Below are positions 9,321-18,832 of a stretch of 64,000 bases of DNA, one piece after another. How positions within the stretch are numbered: position 1 is the first letter of the stretch; every line of letters begins with the position of its first letter. The notes beneath the pieces were generated by a model. It was given only the letters and a program-made list of their open reading frames with translations, was not told the origin of the DNA and made no database searches. Origin of the DNA: Acinetobacter sp. HY1485 (GTDB lineage Bacteria > Pseudomonadota > Gammaproteobacteria > Pseudomonadales > Moraxellaceae); contig NZ_JANKZG010000003.1 in assembly GCF_027568475.1 (NCBI RefSeq), positions 124,001 through 188,000 on the forward strand, in the 5' to 3' direction. Both the position numbers and the translations under genes were made by a program.

Positions 9321-10421
9321 ATGTCGCTACCACGTTATAAAGTTACGATGCTTGCACTTTCTTTAGGCATTGCTAGTACAATTGTGGGCTGTAGCAGTAA
9401 TCCATCAAAAAAAGATATTGATCTTGGTCCAAAAGCCAGCGAACAAACATATTACGATTCTGCACAACAAGCACTCACCAAAGGACAATATGTCGAGGCA
9501 ACAAAAAATCTTCAAGCCATCGACACTTACTACCCAACAGGTCCGCATGCAGAACAAGCACAACTTGATCTTATTTATGTCAAATTCCAACAAAAAGACT
9601 ATCCTGCTGTTCTTGCAGCCACAGATCGTTTTATTCGTTTAAACCCAGAAAGCCCAGACCTTGAATATGCATACTATGCAAAAGGCGTGGCAAATATGGA
9701 ACAAAATTACGATGGGATTATTCGCTATACATCACTTAAACAATCTCACCGTGATGTAAACTACCTCAAAATTGCTTACCAAGATTTTGTAGATTTTATT
9801 AAACGTTATCCATCTAGCCAATATGCAGTAGATGCTGCTCAACGTATGAAATTTATTGGTCAAGAACTTGCCGAACACGAAATGGAAGCGGCACGCTTTA
9901 ACGTAGAACGCAAAGCATGGGTAGCAGCTATTGAACGTAGCCAATGGGTGGTAGAACACTATCCAGCAACACCACAAATTCCAGAAGCATTAGCCACTAT
10001 TGTATATGGCTATGAGCAGTTAGGCGATGCAGATACGGCGAAGCAATATATTGATGTGCTTAAACTCAACTATCCAAACTTGGTTAAAGCCAATGGTACA
10101 GTTGATTTAGATGCAGCACGCCATAAAGGAACATGGGTTAACCGTGCAACTCTTGGTATTTTTGGACGTAGTAATGTTGTACATGACAGCCAAGAACGTA
10201 GTTTAACCAATCGTGTAAGCTTTGGTTTACTTGATAAACAAAACCAAGCACAACCTGTCGTACAAGAAGAAAAACCAAAACGTAGTTTAACCAACCGTGT
10301 AAGTTTCGGTTTGCTTGATAAACAAGACCAAGCACAACCTGTGGTACAAGAGGAAAAACCAAAACGCAGTTGGACAAACCGACTTTCGTTTGGACTGATG
10401 GACAAACCTAAAAATCAGTAA
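9321..10421 (+). CDS. bamD: Outer-membrane assembly lipoprotein BamD with repeat-bearing C-terminus
   Basis: 366 aa. A lipoprotein signal ends at STIVGC (lipidated Cys24). TPR-like helices span about 40-270, e.g. YYDSAQQALTKGQYVEA, GPHAEQAQLDLIYVKFQQKDY and RYPSSQYAVDAAQRM, the five-TPR fold of BamD (ComL). BamD is the essential lipoprotein of the BAM complex that folds outer-membrane proteins. Beyond residue 270 comes a basic, repetitive extension absent from the E. coli protein: two near-identical 28-residue units at 293-320 and 321-348 (RSLTNRVSFGLLDK followed by QAQPVVQEEKPK), a partial third at 349-366 and a degenerate first at about 272-292. GAGGA lies before the ATG. It is divergent from rluD. 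Confidence 0.93.
   Translation: MSLPRYKVTMLALSLGIASTIVGCSSNPSKKDIDLGPKASEQTYYDSAQQALTKGQYVEATKNLQAIDTYYPTGPHAEQAQLDLIYVKFQQKDYPAVLAATDRFIRLNPESPDLEYAYYAKGVANMEQNYDGIIRYTSLKQSHRDVNYLKIAYQDFVDFIKRYPSSQYAVDAAQRMKFIGQELAEHEMEAARFNVERKAWVAAIERSQWVVEHYPATPQIPEALATIVYGYEQLGDADTAKQYIDVLKLNYPNLVKANGTVDLDAARHKGTWVNRATLGIFGRSNVVHDSQERSLTNRVSFGLLDKQNQAQPVVQEEKPKRSLTNRVSFGLLDKQDQAQPVVQEEKPKRSWTNRLSFGLMDKPKNQ
10197..10418 (+). repeat. 84-bp in-frame tandem repeat at the 3' end of bamD
   Basis: Two 84-base units (10197-10280 and 10281-10364) encode the same 28 residues except one Asn/Asp change, and 10365-10418 is a diverged partial unit. The DNA copies differ at several third positions, so the duplication is not brand new. 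Confidence 0.9.
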
Positions 10422-10426
10422 ACTTT

Positions 10427-10456
10427 AGCGAGTCAAATGACTCGCTTTTTATTTTT
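10427..10456 (+). terminator. Terminator of bamD
   Basis: Nine-base-pair stem AGCGAGTCA/TGACTCGCT with a two-base spacer followed by a T-rich tract, 6 bases past the bamD stop and before dnaG. Confidence 0.88.
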
Positions 10457-10497
10457 TGATAAACTCACTGCCCGTCGTTGCATGTTAGCTTCCGTTT

Positions 10498-12324
10498 ATG
10501 GCAATACCTCAGCATACCATTGACCAAATATTAGACCGTACAGACCTTGTCGATTTAATTGGACAACGTGTAAAACTCAAAAAAACAGGGCGTACATATT
10601 CGGGTTGCTGTCCATTTCATCAAGAAAAAACTCCATCTTTTCATGTTTACCGTGATAAACAGTACTATCACTGCTTCGGTTGCCAAGCCAACGGTAATGC
10701 CATCAAATTTTTAATGGAGTTAGATGGTCGTAACTTCATTGATGTGATGAAAGACCTATCAAGCCAAACAGGAATTGAACTTCCTAAAGACAATACAGAT
10801 AACAAAAAACTAACTTATAAAAAAACACAAATATCACCAACTGAACAGCCAGTAACACCAAGTTTTCAACCTGATCATGATCCGTTTCAATTTTTTGAAA
10901 GCTCAGAACAAGATTTTATTGAACCTGACCTTGCACCAGAAGGTAATTTATACGACTTGCTTGAAAACGTGGCACAATTTTACGAACAACAATTACCACA
11001 AAGTCAACCTGCTCAACGCTACTTTAAAAAACGTGGACTTAACCAAACCACTATTCAAACATGGCGCTTAGGCTATGCACCTGAAGATTGGCAACATTTA
11101 GAACGTGCTTTTCCATCCGATATTGAAGGCTTAAAACAAGTTGGACTCATCCGTACAAGCGATAGCGGGCGCGATTTTAACTTATTACGTGACCGTGTTA
11201 TTTTTCCTATTCGCGATGTAAAAGGACGCGTTGTCGGATTTGGCGGACGAGCACTTAACGATGAGATCAAACCTAAATATATTAACTCACCCGACTCCGA
11301 TATTTTTCATAAAAATCAGCTGTTATATGGTCTTTATGAAGGTACAAAAAATAAAGCACAAGATTGGCTTATGGTCGAAGGTTATATGGATGTCATTGCT
11401 TTACAACAAGCAGGTATATCGGGAGGTGTTGCAACACTTGGAACAGCCAGTAATACAGACCATCTGAATTTATTATTCAAACGTAATCATCGTATTACCA
11501 TTGCTTTTGATGGTGATAGCGCAGGACAAAAAGCTGCACGGCGTACTTTAGAAATTGGCTTACCTTTACTCACCGATGGACGAGAACTCAAGTTTTTTAT
11601 CTTACCTCAAGACCACGACCCCGACTCCCTTATTCGTCAAGAAGGCTTGGAGCGTTTTGGGCAGCTTTGGCAACAAGCACCATTGCTATCAGATTTTTTA
11701 TTTGCACATCTAACACAGCATCAAAATATATCCACACCCGAAGGCAAAAGCCAAGTCATGGGAGAGTTAAAAAATCTCACCAATTTACTTCCACAACACG
11801 GCTCGTATCGCTACTTACTCACACAATCTTTTCGAGAAAAATTAGGCTTAGGACGGCGCTTTACCCCTAAAGTAAGTAACGATGCTTCTTTATCTTTTAA
11901 TATTCGTACCCGCGATGAGGATTTTGCAATTGCACTATTGGTTAGCCATCCCTTTTTATTTCGTGAGTTTGAAAAGCTAAGAGCATATATCTCAGAAGAA
12001 GAAATGTTAGGACATCTGCTCAGTATATTCGATCAAATTTTTGACCAACTGCCCGATGATCCAGAACAAGCCATTTATTATAGCTTAGGTGCAACGGCAG
12101 GCTATTGCCAAGAAATTGCAGAAGTCCTTTCTCGTACTAATATCTTCAATTTAACTCAAAGCCCAGAACATGCCTTTGAACTTGCCAAAGACTATGCCCT
12201 GTCTTTGCAAAAACAATACCTACAAAAGAAAATGAAACGCCCGACATCACTTAAGGAATCAATGAACTTACGCCAACAGTTTAATGAACTCACTAAACAA
12301 ATTAGCTTACGCTTGGTAATGTAA
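10498..12324 (+). CDS. dnaG: DNA primase
   Basis: 608 aa. The N-terminal CHC2 zinc domain has Cys38, His41, Cys59 and Cys62 (CCPFH ... HCFGC). A low-complexity, Gln/Pro/Asp-rich linker of about 50 residues (105-155) precedes the catalytic core. The core includes GYAPEDWQHL, the RDRVIFPIRDVKGRVVGFGG motif area and the TOPRIM motifs VEGYMDVIAL and AFDGDSAGQKAA. The C-terminal helicase-binding region is short and diverged. DnaG makes RNA primers for replication. The ATG at 10498 has no good Shine-Dalgarno sequence, consistent with low expression. In many relatives dnaG lies beside rpoD; here rpoD is 12 kb away. Confidence 0.96.
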   Translation: MAIPQHTIDQILDRTDLVDLIGQRVKLKKTGRTYSGCCPFHQEKTPSFHVYRDKQYYHCFGCQANGNAIKFLMELDGRNFIDVMKDLSSQTGIELPKDNTDNKKLTYKKTQISPTEQPVTPSFQPDHDPFQFFESSEQDFIEPDLAPEGNLYDLLENVAQFYEQQLPQSQPAQRYFKKRGLNQTTIQTWRLGYAPEDWQHLERAFPSDIEGLKQVGLIRTSDSGRDFNLLRDRVIFPIRDVKGRVVGFGGRALNDEIKPKYINSPDSDIFHKNQLLYGLYEGTKNKAQDWLMVEGYMDVIALQQAGISGGVATLGTASNTDHLNLLFKRNHRITIAFDGDSAGQKAARRTLEIGLPLLTDGRELKFFILPQDHDPDSLIRQEGLERFGQLWQQAPLLSDFLFAHLTQHQNISTPEGKSQVMGELKNLTNLLPQHGSYRYLLTQSFREKLGLGRRFTPKVSNDASLSFNIRTRDEDFAIALLVSHPFLFREFEKLRAYISEEEMLGHLLSIFDQIFDQLPDDPEQAIYYSLGATAGYCQEIAEVLSRTNIFNLTQSPEHAFELAKDYALSLQKQYLQKKMKRPTSLKESMNLRQQFNELTKQISLRLVM

Positions 12325-12390
12325 AAAAGAGCGCAGTTTCAAATTAACTTAGCTCTTAAATTAAGGATTTTGTTTTATCCACTTCTAACA

Positions 12391-12585
12391 TTATTTATGA
12401 TGTGGTTTCTTGACTTCTTCAAATTCACCATCAAACACACCCACAGAAACAGAAAAAGTGTTTAACACTTGCTCTGTTTTAGTATGTAGCTTAAGTGCCA
12501 TTTGTTTTTGGTACAAACGCCCTTGCTTCACAAAAGGTAAGGTAGACGCTTGCGATAAAAAGTGTTGTAAATGATAAGTTCTCAT
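12391..12585 (-). CDS. Small hypothetical protein
   Basis: 64 aa from the second of two close ATGs: AGGAG lies 6 bases before ATG 12585, whereas the ATG at 12591 directly abuts it. The product is basic (MRTYHLQHFLSQASTLPF ... EEVKKPHHK) with no signal peptide, membrane segment or recognisable motif. I do not recognise the family. Its well-placed ribosome-binding site and position in a gap between dnaG and hemA support a real gene. It ends 66 bases from the dnaG stop, in convergent orientation. Confidence 0.6.
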   Translation of the reverse strand: MRTYHLQHFLSQASTLPFVKQGRLYQKQMALKLHTKTEQVLNTFSVSVGVFDGEFEEVKKPHHK

Positions 12586-12727
12586 CACCATCTCCTATAA
12601 GTTTGGTTATATTTTTATTATAATTATTTGATAATTTTTGCCAATACTCATAAATTATTCTTTATTTTTTAATATAAAAATCAAAAACTTAAAAAATGAC
12701 TTATGCGTCACAAAAATTGATTGTGCT

Positions 12728-14020
12728 TTATTTTGCCACTATTTTGGGTTTTCGTGGATGCTCAATAACGTGCTCTAATGTATTTTTCATACGCTCAAAA
12801 TAGTCAGGGTCTTCTGCCTGTACTGCATCACGTAGCAAAATAGAAGTTGGATGAAGTAATTTTTGCGTTAAACGATGTGAAAAATCAGTCAATATTTGCT
12901 GAATATCTTTGCCTTCAGAGATTTGTTTTAAAGCCAATTCTAATTCTTGTTGTTGGGTTGCATATCCTGCATCACGATACTGCTGAATAATTCCACTTGC
13001 TTGTTTTACTTTTTGCTGTGCAACCAATTGGGTTGCCAATTGATTCACCATCACTTCAGCTTCAACAGCCGCTTGGCGACGTTGTGCTAAATTGTCATCA
13101 ATAACACTTTGCAAATCATCAACGCCATACAAATACACCCCATCTAGCTCATCAACTTTATGGTCAATATCACGCGGTACAGCTAAATCTACCAATAGCA
13201 TTTGTTGGTAACGGCGTTGTTTTAATGCTTTCTTAACATCTTGATAAGCAATAACTTGATGCAAACTTCCCGTACAGCTTGAAATAATATCTGCACGGTA
13301 TAAATTTTCTGCCAACTTATCAAAGGGAATAATTTCAACATTAACGACAGGTATAAGCTCTGAAGCAAGTTTTTCTGCACGCTCATGCCCACGATTACAA
13401 ATAATAATTTTGGCAATACCCATATCTGCCATGTGCTTAGCAACAAGCGTATTCATTTCTCCTGCTGCAACAACCAATACCACAAGTTTTTCAGGATGGC
13501 TAAATACTTGATGTGCAAGCTGTGCAACCGAATAGCCCATAGACACGGCATGGCTACCTACAGATGTTTCTGAACGCACACGTTTTGCCGCATAAAAAGC
13601 ATAATCAAAAATATGATTTAAGCCTTTAGAGACTGTACCTGCTTGTTTAGCGAGTGCAAGTGCAGATTTAACCTGCCCTAAAATTTGAGGCTCGCCTAAC
13701 ATTAAAGAATCTAAACCACTTGCCACACGCATTAAATGCGTCACGGCCTGAATATCTTCGTAACGATATACATGATTAAACAGTTCGGTTACATCAATAC
13801 GGTTGGTATGTGCTAGCCAATTTAATAAAATCTCGGCACTATCGGCAATTGCATAAATTTCTGTACGGTTACATGTCGATACCACAACAAGATCAGATAG
13901 GTTTGTTGTGTCCTTTTGTTCAGACAAAAGAAGGCTCAAACGTTCTGCATTAAAAGCAATACGCTCACGCAATTCAACTGAGGCTGTATGATGGTTGACA
14001 CCAAGTGCAAAAAATTTCAT
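12728..14020 (-). CDS. hemA: Glutamyl-tRNA reductase
   Basis: 430 aa. It reduces Glu-tRNA(Glu) to glutamate-1-semialdehyde, the first step of C5-pathway tetrapyrrole synthesis. The nucleophile Cys50 lies in [12 protein letters not shown]. The motifs [34 protein letters not shown] and [17 protein letters not shown] are conserved. The NADPH loop reads VVAAGEMN rather than the commoner GAGEM. The C-terminal dimerisation helix is present. The gene is divergent from the TPR-lolB-ispE-prs block, an arrangement shared with pseudomonads. The start has a weak ribosome-binding site. Confidence 0.96.
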   Translation of the reverse strand: MKFFALGVNHHTASVELRERIAFNAERLSLLLSEQKDTTNLSDLVVVSTCNRTEIYAIADSAEILLNWLAHTNRIDVTELFNHVYRYEDIQAVTHLMRVASGLDSLMLGEPQILGQVKSALALAKQAGTVSKGLNHIFDYAFYAAKRVRSETSVGSHAVSMGYSVAQLAHQVFSHPEKLVVLVVAAGEMNTLVAKHMADMGIAKIIICNRGHERAEKLASELIPVVNVEIIPFDKLAENLYRADIISSCTGSLHQVIAYQDVKKALKQRRYQQMLLVDLAVPRDIDHKVDELDGVYLYGVDDLQSVIDDNLAQRRQAAVEAEVMVNQLATQLVAQQKVKQASGIIQQYRDAGYATQQQELELALKQISEGKDIQQILTDFSHRLTQKLLHPTSILLRDAVQAEDPDYFERMKNTLEHVIEHPRKPKIVAK

Positions 14021-14138
14021 GGGTCAGATCATCATTTCACTAAAAGTGAGCATATGTTATTGTGCGTCATGGATATCATAATAAGCTAAATATTTGGATA
14101 AAGAAACTTTGCAATATACCAAACGCCACAGAGGTGGC

Positions 14139-15836
14139 ATGTTGACTCGTTCGTATTCTAGCACAATCTTATTGTTAGGAAGCATCGCATTATTTTCTCA
14201 CAGCCGTGTGTATGGGCAAAACAATGCGGTTTACCAAACCGAGCCACTTAAACAAAGTATGATTGCTGAGTTTGCTTTAGAGTACGAACAAGCCGATATT
14301 GCACTTAAAAATTACACCTATTTAGCCACACATACAGACTCCACGATTGCTAAACAACGCGCTCTAGATGTGGCACTTGCACAGAACGATTTAGACGATG
14401 CACTTAAGATTGTGCAACATTGGGTAAAACAAGATCCAAAAGATGTACCTGCCTTATTTTACCTGACCCATATTGCTCTAAAAAGTCACAGATATGCCCT
14501 TACAGCGTCCACACTTGAAAATATTTTAAGCATTGATTCAGATGCAGACTTAGGTGAAATTTTAGCAGGAATTTCACCCGAAAATGAGAAAGATCGACAA
14601 ACCCTTTTAAATGCACTTAGGCAAAGTAAAGCACAAAACAACCCTGCTATTTTAGTACTTATCGCAAGTTTAGAGTCACAAAATAATGAAATAGAACAAG
14701 CACTTAAAGATGTCCAAAAGGCACTAATTAAGCGTCCATATGTAACTAGCTTTATTTTACTTAAAGCCAATTTACTAGAAACACTTGGTAATCAAAAAGC
14801 CACAGAAGAATGGTACGCATCTGCAAGTTATAACCATAAATCAAACCTTGAAATACGTCTTGCAGAAGTTAAATATCTTATCAAAATTTCTAAACCCGAA
14901 TTGGCACTTACACGCCTTGAAAAAATTCTCAATAACTTCCCAAAAGCAGAAGAAGCCCTCTTTATTGCAGGCTTAACGAGTATCGATTTACAGCGCTATG
15001 ACGATGCCGAAAACTACCTTGTACAACTCAAAAATTCTAGCCAATACCAAAATGATGCTTCTTATTATTTAGCGATTAATGCCGAGCGTAAACAACACTA
15101 TGAAACGGCGATTACTTACTATCGTTTAGTCGATGGAAGCCTCTATACAGTATCTCGAAGAAATTTGATTAATATTTTCTATAAACAAAATCGGTTATTT
15201 GATGCTTTACGCTTTTTAACTCAAGAACGTGTTAATTATCCACAACATGCAAGCTTTTTATACCAACTTCAAGCAGACATTCTTAAAAAGATGAATAACA
15301 AGCCTGCTGCTATAGAATTGCTCAATGAAGCCATCCATAACCTACCCGATGACCCTGATTTAATTTATGCACAGGTTTTATTATTAGACCCTTATCAGCA
15401 GCGCGACTTACTCGAACAAGACCTCGATAAACTCCTTAAAATAGACGAAAATAATCCTGCTTATCTCAATGCATATGCCTATACATTGGCACTGCAAAAT
15501 CGGCGTTTAGACGATGCACGACACTATGCACAACAAGCACTTGAAAATGCACCCGATCAAGCATCCATTTTAGATACTTACGGATTTGTTACGTTTTTAC
15601 AAAATGATTATAAAGTTGCTATTCCTGCTTTAGAAAAAGCATTTACAAATAATCATAGCCTTAGTACGGGGTTACGCTTAGCACAAGCACTCTATCTTAA
15701 TGGCAATAACCAAAAATTTAATCAAATAGCCGAACAGCTCAAAATCGAATTTAAACACGATCCACAACTTGATCAGCTTAATCAACTCATTCCTCCCACA
15801 CTCAAAAAGGCGAATAATGATGCGTCTATCCACTAA
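14139..15836 (+). CDS. Exported tetratricopeptide-repeat protein
   Basis: 565 aa from ATG 14139, which has AGAGG 6 bases upstream; a TTG 45 bases earlier also opens the frame but lacks such a site. A signal peptide (MLTRSYSSTILLLGSIALF ... VYG) is followed by at least ten TPR-like helical hairpins, e.g. NPAYLNAYAYTLALQNRRLDDARHY is a family hallmark region near residue 440-470. It resembles the PA4667-type TPR protein encoded upstream of lolB in pseudomonads. Function is not known; TPRs mediate protein contacts, here probably in the periplasm. Its last 20 bases overlap the lolB start, so the two are translationally linked. Confidence 0.82.
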   Translation: MLTRSYSSTILLLGSIALFSHSRVYGQNNAVYQTEPLKQSMIAEFALEYEQADIALKNYTYLATHTDSTIAKQRALDVALAQNDLDDALKIVQHWVKQDPKDVPALFYLTHIALKSHRYALTASTLENILSIDSDADLGEILAGISPENEKDRQTLLNALRQSKAQNNPAILVLIASLESQNNEIEQALKDVQKALIKRPYVTSFILLKANLLETLGNQKATEEWYASASYNHKSNLEIRLAEVKYLIKISKPELALTRLEKILNNFPKAEEALFIAGLTSIDLQRYDDAENYLVQLKNSSQYQNDASYYLAINAERKQHYETAITYYRLVDGSLYTVSRRNLINIFYKQNRLFDALRFLTQERVNYPQHASFLYQLQADILKKMNNKPAAIELLNEAIHNLPDDPDLIYAQVLLLDPYQQRDLLEQDLDKLLKIDENNPAYLNAYAYTLALQNRRLDDARHYAQQALENAPDQASILDTYGFVTFLQNDYKVAIPALEKAFTNNHSLSTGLRLAQALYLNGNNQKFNQIAEQLKIEFKHDPQLDQLNQLIPPTLKKANNDASIH

Positions 15837-16392
15837 AATTGGCTTAAGTTTATTAACGACCTCACTTGCACTCACAGGCTGTCAAACCTATCAACCTAAA
15901 CCTGTTACACCCCCTACTGCACAGGTGCCTAATCAATTTAACTTACAAGGCAAAATAGGGGTACGCACTCCACAACAATCAGGCAGTGCATTTTTTACAT
16001 GGCAACAGCAACAAGAACATTTTGACATTGAACTCACAGGTGCACTTGGTATTGGACGTACCCATATTCAAGGACAAACAGGTGCTGTAACCCTCAATAA
16101 TGCAAAAACAGGTGAAATTACAGCCCAAACACCTGAAGAACTACTAGAAAAAGCCACAGGTTGGCAAGCGCCTATTACTCATTTAGTTGATTGGGTACAA
16201 GCTAGACCTGCAACCACAAATGCTCAAATTCAATATGATGAAGCACACCGCCCAATACTCATGCAAGAAGACAGCTGGACGGTACAATTTTCTTATAGCG
16301 ATGATGCAAAACTTCCAAATAAACTTATTTTGAAACAATTACTTGCCGATCAACAAGAAAATCGTATTACAATGGTAATACAAAACAGATAA
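15817..16392 (+). CDS. lolB: Outer-membrane lipoprotein receptor LolB
   Basis: 191 aa from ATG 15817 (or the next codon, also ATG). The lipoprotein signal ends in LALTGC with Cys22. NQFNLQGKIGVRTPQQSGSA and the following FTWQQQQEHFDIEL, then LGIGRTHIQG, match the LolB fold (half-open beta barrel). The conserved region LVDWVQARP is also present. LolB receives lipoproteins from periplasmic LolA and inserts them in the outer membrane; LolA is encoded at 35922-36596. The start lies inside the 3' end of the TPR gene, and ispE follows 6 bases after the stop, giving a compact operon. Confidence 0.93.
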   Translation: MMRLSTKIGLSLLTTSLALTGCQTYQPKPVTPPTAQVPNQFNLQGKIGVRTPQQSGSAFFTWQQQQEHFDIELTGALGIGRTHIQGQTGAVTLNNAKTGEITAQTPEELLEKATGWQAPITHLVDWVQARPATTNAQIQYDEAHRPILMQEDSWTVQFSYSDDAKLPNKLILKQLLADQQENRITMVIQNR

Positions 16393-16398
16393 TCGTCT

Positions 16399-17235
16399 AT
16401 GACTGCTATGATTCGCGTGCCTGCCCCTGCAAAACTCAACTTATTCTTACATATTGTTGGACGTCGTAATGATGGTTACCACGAACTACAAACTATTTTT
16501 CAGCTCATTGACTTATGTGATTGGCTGACATTCACACCACAACTGCACCAAAATATTCAAATTTGTGGCTTAAATGATGTTCAACAAACAGAAAATTTAA
16601 TTTATAAAGCAGCAAAAGTCTTGCAACCTTATGCAACACAATATTGTGGCCTAGATATTCAAATTGAAAAAAACATTCCAATGGGTGCAGGCTTAGGCGG
16701 TGGGTCATCCAATGCAGCCACCACTTTAATTGTGTTAAACCAATTATGGAAATGTCAGCTTAACTCACAACAACTTGCCAATTTAGGCGTTACACTTGGT
16801 GCAGATGTTCCTATTTTCATTCATGGAAAAAATGCGTGGGCAGAAGGGATCGGTGAACAAATTACATTCATTGATTTGCCCCAAAAACAGTTCATTGTGC
16901 TTAAACCTGACTGTTTTATCAGCACCCAATTACTTTTTTCGCAAAAAACATTGACAAGAGACGCGAAGCCCTCTAAATTTTGCGCCTATCAGCAGAAATC
17001 ATCTGATTTTGGGAATAATTTCGAGCCTCTTGCTCGTCAACTTTACCCAAAAGTCGATGAAGCAATGCTTTACCTTAGTCAATTTGGTCAAGCAAAGCTT
17101 ACAGGAACAGGTGCTTGTGTTTTTGTTGAGGTAGATAAAACAATGAATGTAGACACCATTGTAAAACATTCACCATGTAAAACTTATGTGGTTAATAGCT
17201 TACAAACATCTCCATTAATTGATTTTTCGCTTTAG
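16399..17235 (+). CDS. ispE: 4-diphosphocytidyl-2-C-methyl-D-erythritol kinase
   Basis: 278 aa. GHMP kinase of the MEP isoprenoid pathway, phosphorylating CDP-ME at the 2-hydroxyl. VPAPAKLNLFLHIVGRR and DGYHELQTIFQ form the N-terminal signature (substrate Lys/His/Asp), and the ATP-binding loop is MGAGLGGGSSNAAT. LGADVPIFIHGKNAWAEGIGE and LTGTGACVF are also present. The TAG stop (17233-17235) overlaps the first two bases of the first tRNA-Gln gene, so mRNA and tRNA must share a transcript or be separated by processing exactly at the stop codon. Confidence 0.96.
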   Translation: MTAMIRVPAPAKLNLFLHIVGRRNDGYHELQTIFQLIDLCDWLTFTPQLHQNIQICGLNDVQQTENLIYKAAKVLQPYATQYCGLDIQIEKNIPMGAGLGGGSSNAATTLIVLNQLWKCQLNSQQLANLGVTLGADVPIFIHGKNAWAEGIGEQITFIDLPQKQFIVLKPDCFISTQLLFSQKTLTRDAKPSKFCAYQQKSSDFGNNFEPLARQLYPKVDEAMLYLSQFGQAKLTGTGACVFVEVDKTMNVDTIVKHSPCKTYVVNSLQTSPLIDFSL

Positions 17236-17308
17236 GGGTATCGCCAAGTGGTAAGGCAGCGGGTTTTGATCTCGCCATCCGTTGGTTCGAATCCAGCTAC
17301 CCCTGCCA
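17234..17308 (+). tRNA. tRNA-Gln (TTG), copy 1
   Basis: 75 nt with encoded CCA. The acceptor AGGGGTA pairs with TACCCCT, and the anticodon loop TTTTGAT carries TTG. T-loop TTCGAAT is standard. It begins inside the ispE stop codon. Five identical copies follow one another between ispE and prs, the same site where pseudomonads carry a single tRNA-Gln. Confidence 0.97.
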
Positions 17309-17331
17309 TCATCTGAAAAAATTTGCATATT

Positions 17332-17406
17332 AGGGGTATCGCCAAGTGGTAAGGCAGCGGGTTTTGATCTCGCCATCCGTTGGTTCGAATCCAGCTACCC
17401 CTGCCA
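17332..17406 (+). tRNA. tRNA-Gln (TTG), copy 2
   Basis: Identical in sequence to copy 1 and separated from it by a 23-base spacer. TTG anticodon, encoded CCA. Confidence 0.97.
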
Positions 17407-17421
17407 ATGCAAAACCATGTT

Positions 17422-17496
17422 AGGGGTATCGCCAAGTGGTAAGGCAGCGGGTTTTGATCTCGCCATCCGTTGGTTCGAATCCAGCTACCCCTGCCA
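17422..17496 (+). tRNA. tRNA-Gln (TTG), copy 3
   Basis: Identical to copy 1; the spacer from copy 2 is only 15 bases, so the copies must be cut from one precursor. Confidence 0.97.
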
Positions 17497-17522
17497 TCTT
17501 TCATTAGATGTAAAACTATTGT

Positions 17523-17597
17523 AGGGGTATCGCCAAGTGGTAAGGCAGCGGGTTTTGATCTCGCCATCCGTTGGTTCGAATCCAGCTACCCCTGCCA
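17523..17597 (+). tRNA. tRNA-Gln (TTG), copy 4
   Basis: Identical to copy 1; 26-base spacer from copy 3. Confidence 0.97.
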
Positions 17598-17670
17598 TTC
17601 TTATAAAGGAAGAACACTGCTGATTTGCTTGACAAAACAATCAAATCACATTAAAGTTCTGCCACATCTC

Positions 17671-17745
17671 AGGGGTATCGCCAAGTGGTAAGGCAGCGGG
17701 TTTTGATCTCGCCATCCGTTGGTTCGAATCCAGCTACCCCTGCCA
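17671..17745 (+). tRNA. tRNA-Gln (TTG), copy 5
   Basis: Identical to copy 1. It has the longest spacer (73 bases) before it and ends 35 bases before the prs start. The 73-base spacer contains no obvious terminator. Confidence 0.97.
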
Positions 17746-17780
17746 TATTCTTCTAAACATGCCATTGCCAAGAGTGCTTC

Positions 17781-18734
17781 ATGCCCAATCTTGTCGTTTT
17801 TAGTGGAAATGCTCATCCACAATTCGCTCAAAAAGTCGTAAGTCACTTACACATTCCTTTAGGCTCTGCTACGATCAGCCGTTTTTCTGACGGTGAAATT
17901 GCAGTAGAAATCACAGAAAATGTTCGTGGTAAAGACGTCTTTATCGTTCAACCTACTTGTGCACCAACAAACGACAACCTCATGGAAGTCCTCGTAATGG
18001 CTGATGCCTTACGTCGTGCAAGTGCTGGTCGTGTTACTGCTGTTATTCCTTACTTTGGTTATGCACGCCAAGATCGTCGTCCACGCTCTAGCCGTGTACC
18101 AATCACTGCAAAAGTGATTGCAGATATGCTAACCACTGTAGGAATTGACCGTGTAGTCATGATTGATCTACATGCAGATCAAATCCAAGGTTTCTTCGAT
18201 ATTCCTGTAGACAACATTTATGGTACACCTGCCTTACTTGCAGATTTACGCCAACAACAACATGATAACCTTATGGTTGTATCACCAGACGTTGGTGGTG
18301 TTGTACGTGCGCGTGCCGTTGCTAAACTTATGGGTGATATCGACCTTGCAATCATCGACAAACGTCGTCAAAAAGCAAACGAATCACAAGTTATGCACCT
18401 CATTGGTGATGTGAAAAACCGTGATTGCGTAATTGTTGATGACATGGTTGATACAGCAGGTACGTTGTGTAAAGCTGCCGATGCACTTAAACAATTTGGT
18501 GCTCGTCGTGTGGTCGCTTATGCAACACATCCAGTGTTATCAGGTAAAGCCATCGAAAACTTACGTAACTCTGTGATTGATGAACTTGTTGTTACTGACA
18601 CAATTCCATTATCAAAAGAAGCACAAGAACTTGGTAAAATTCGTCAAGTTTCTGTAGCAAGCATGGTTGCTGAAACAATTCGTCGTATTAATAACGAAGA
18701 ATCTATTAGCGCAATGTTCGATAGTTATCTATAA
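17781..18734 (+). CDS. prs: Ribose-phosphate pyrophosphokinase (PRPP synthetase)
   Basis: 317 aa, class I. It makes PRPP from ribose 5-phosphate and ATP for nucleotide, His and Trp synthesis. The motifs are all intact: [25 protein letters not shown] loop ([18 protein letters not shown]), [12 protein letters not shown] (metal-binding His), [24 protein letters not shown] and the PRPP loop [19 protein letters not shown] lies before the ATG. It follows the tRNA-Gln array and is closed by its own terminator before rplY. Confidence 0.98.
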   Translation: MPNLVVFSGNAHPQFAQKVVSHLHIPLGSATISRFSDGEIAVEITENVRGKDVFIVQPTCAPTNDNLMEVLVMADALRRASAGRVTAVIPYFGYARQDRRPRSSRVPITAKVIADMLTTVGIDRVVMIDLHADQIQGFFDIPVDNIYGTPALLADLRQQQHDNLMVVSPDVGGVVRARAVAKLMGDIDLAIIDKRRQKANESQVMHLIGDVKNRDCVIVDDMVDTAGTLCKAADALKQFGARRVVAYATHPVLSGKAIENLRNSVIDELVVTDTIPLSKEAQELGKIRQVSVASMVAETIRRINNEESISAMFDSYL

Positions 18735-18750
18735 TAACGCCAATTTTTAA

Positions 18751-18780
18751 AACCCTAACCCATTTGGTTGGGGTTTTTCT
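18751..18780 (+). terminator. Terminator of prs
   Basis: AACCCTAACC/GGTTGGGGTT stem (one G-T pair) with a five-base loop and a T run, between prs and rplY. Confidence 0.85.
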
Positions 18781-18832
18781 ATCGCTAGATTGGTCGCAAA
18801 TCTAGTTTATTTTAACTTAATGAGGATATCTC

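Noticed and set aside
10070..10405. Repetitive frames antisense to the end of bamD
   Set aside because: They are shadows of the in-frame 84-base repeat on the coding strand.
17234..17745. Possible CRISPR-like array of 75-base repeats with short spacers
   Set aside because: The repeats fold as tRNA-Gln with encoded CCA, so they are tRNA genes.
17232..17846. Reading frames of 66 to 111 codons through the tRNA-Gln array on both strands
   Set aside because: They are made by repeating the same tRNA sequence and have no independent evidence of translation.
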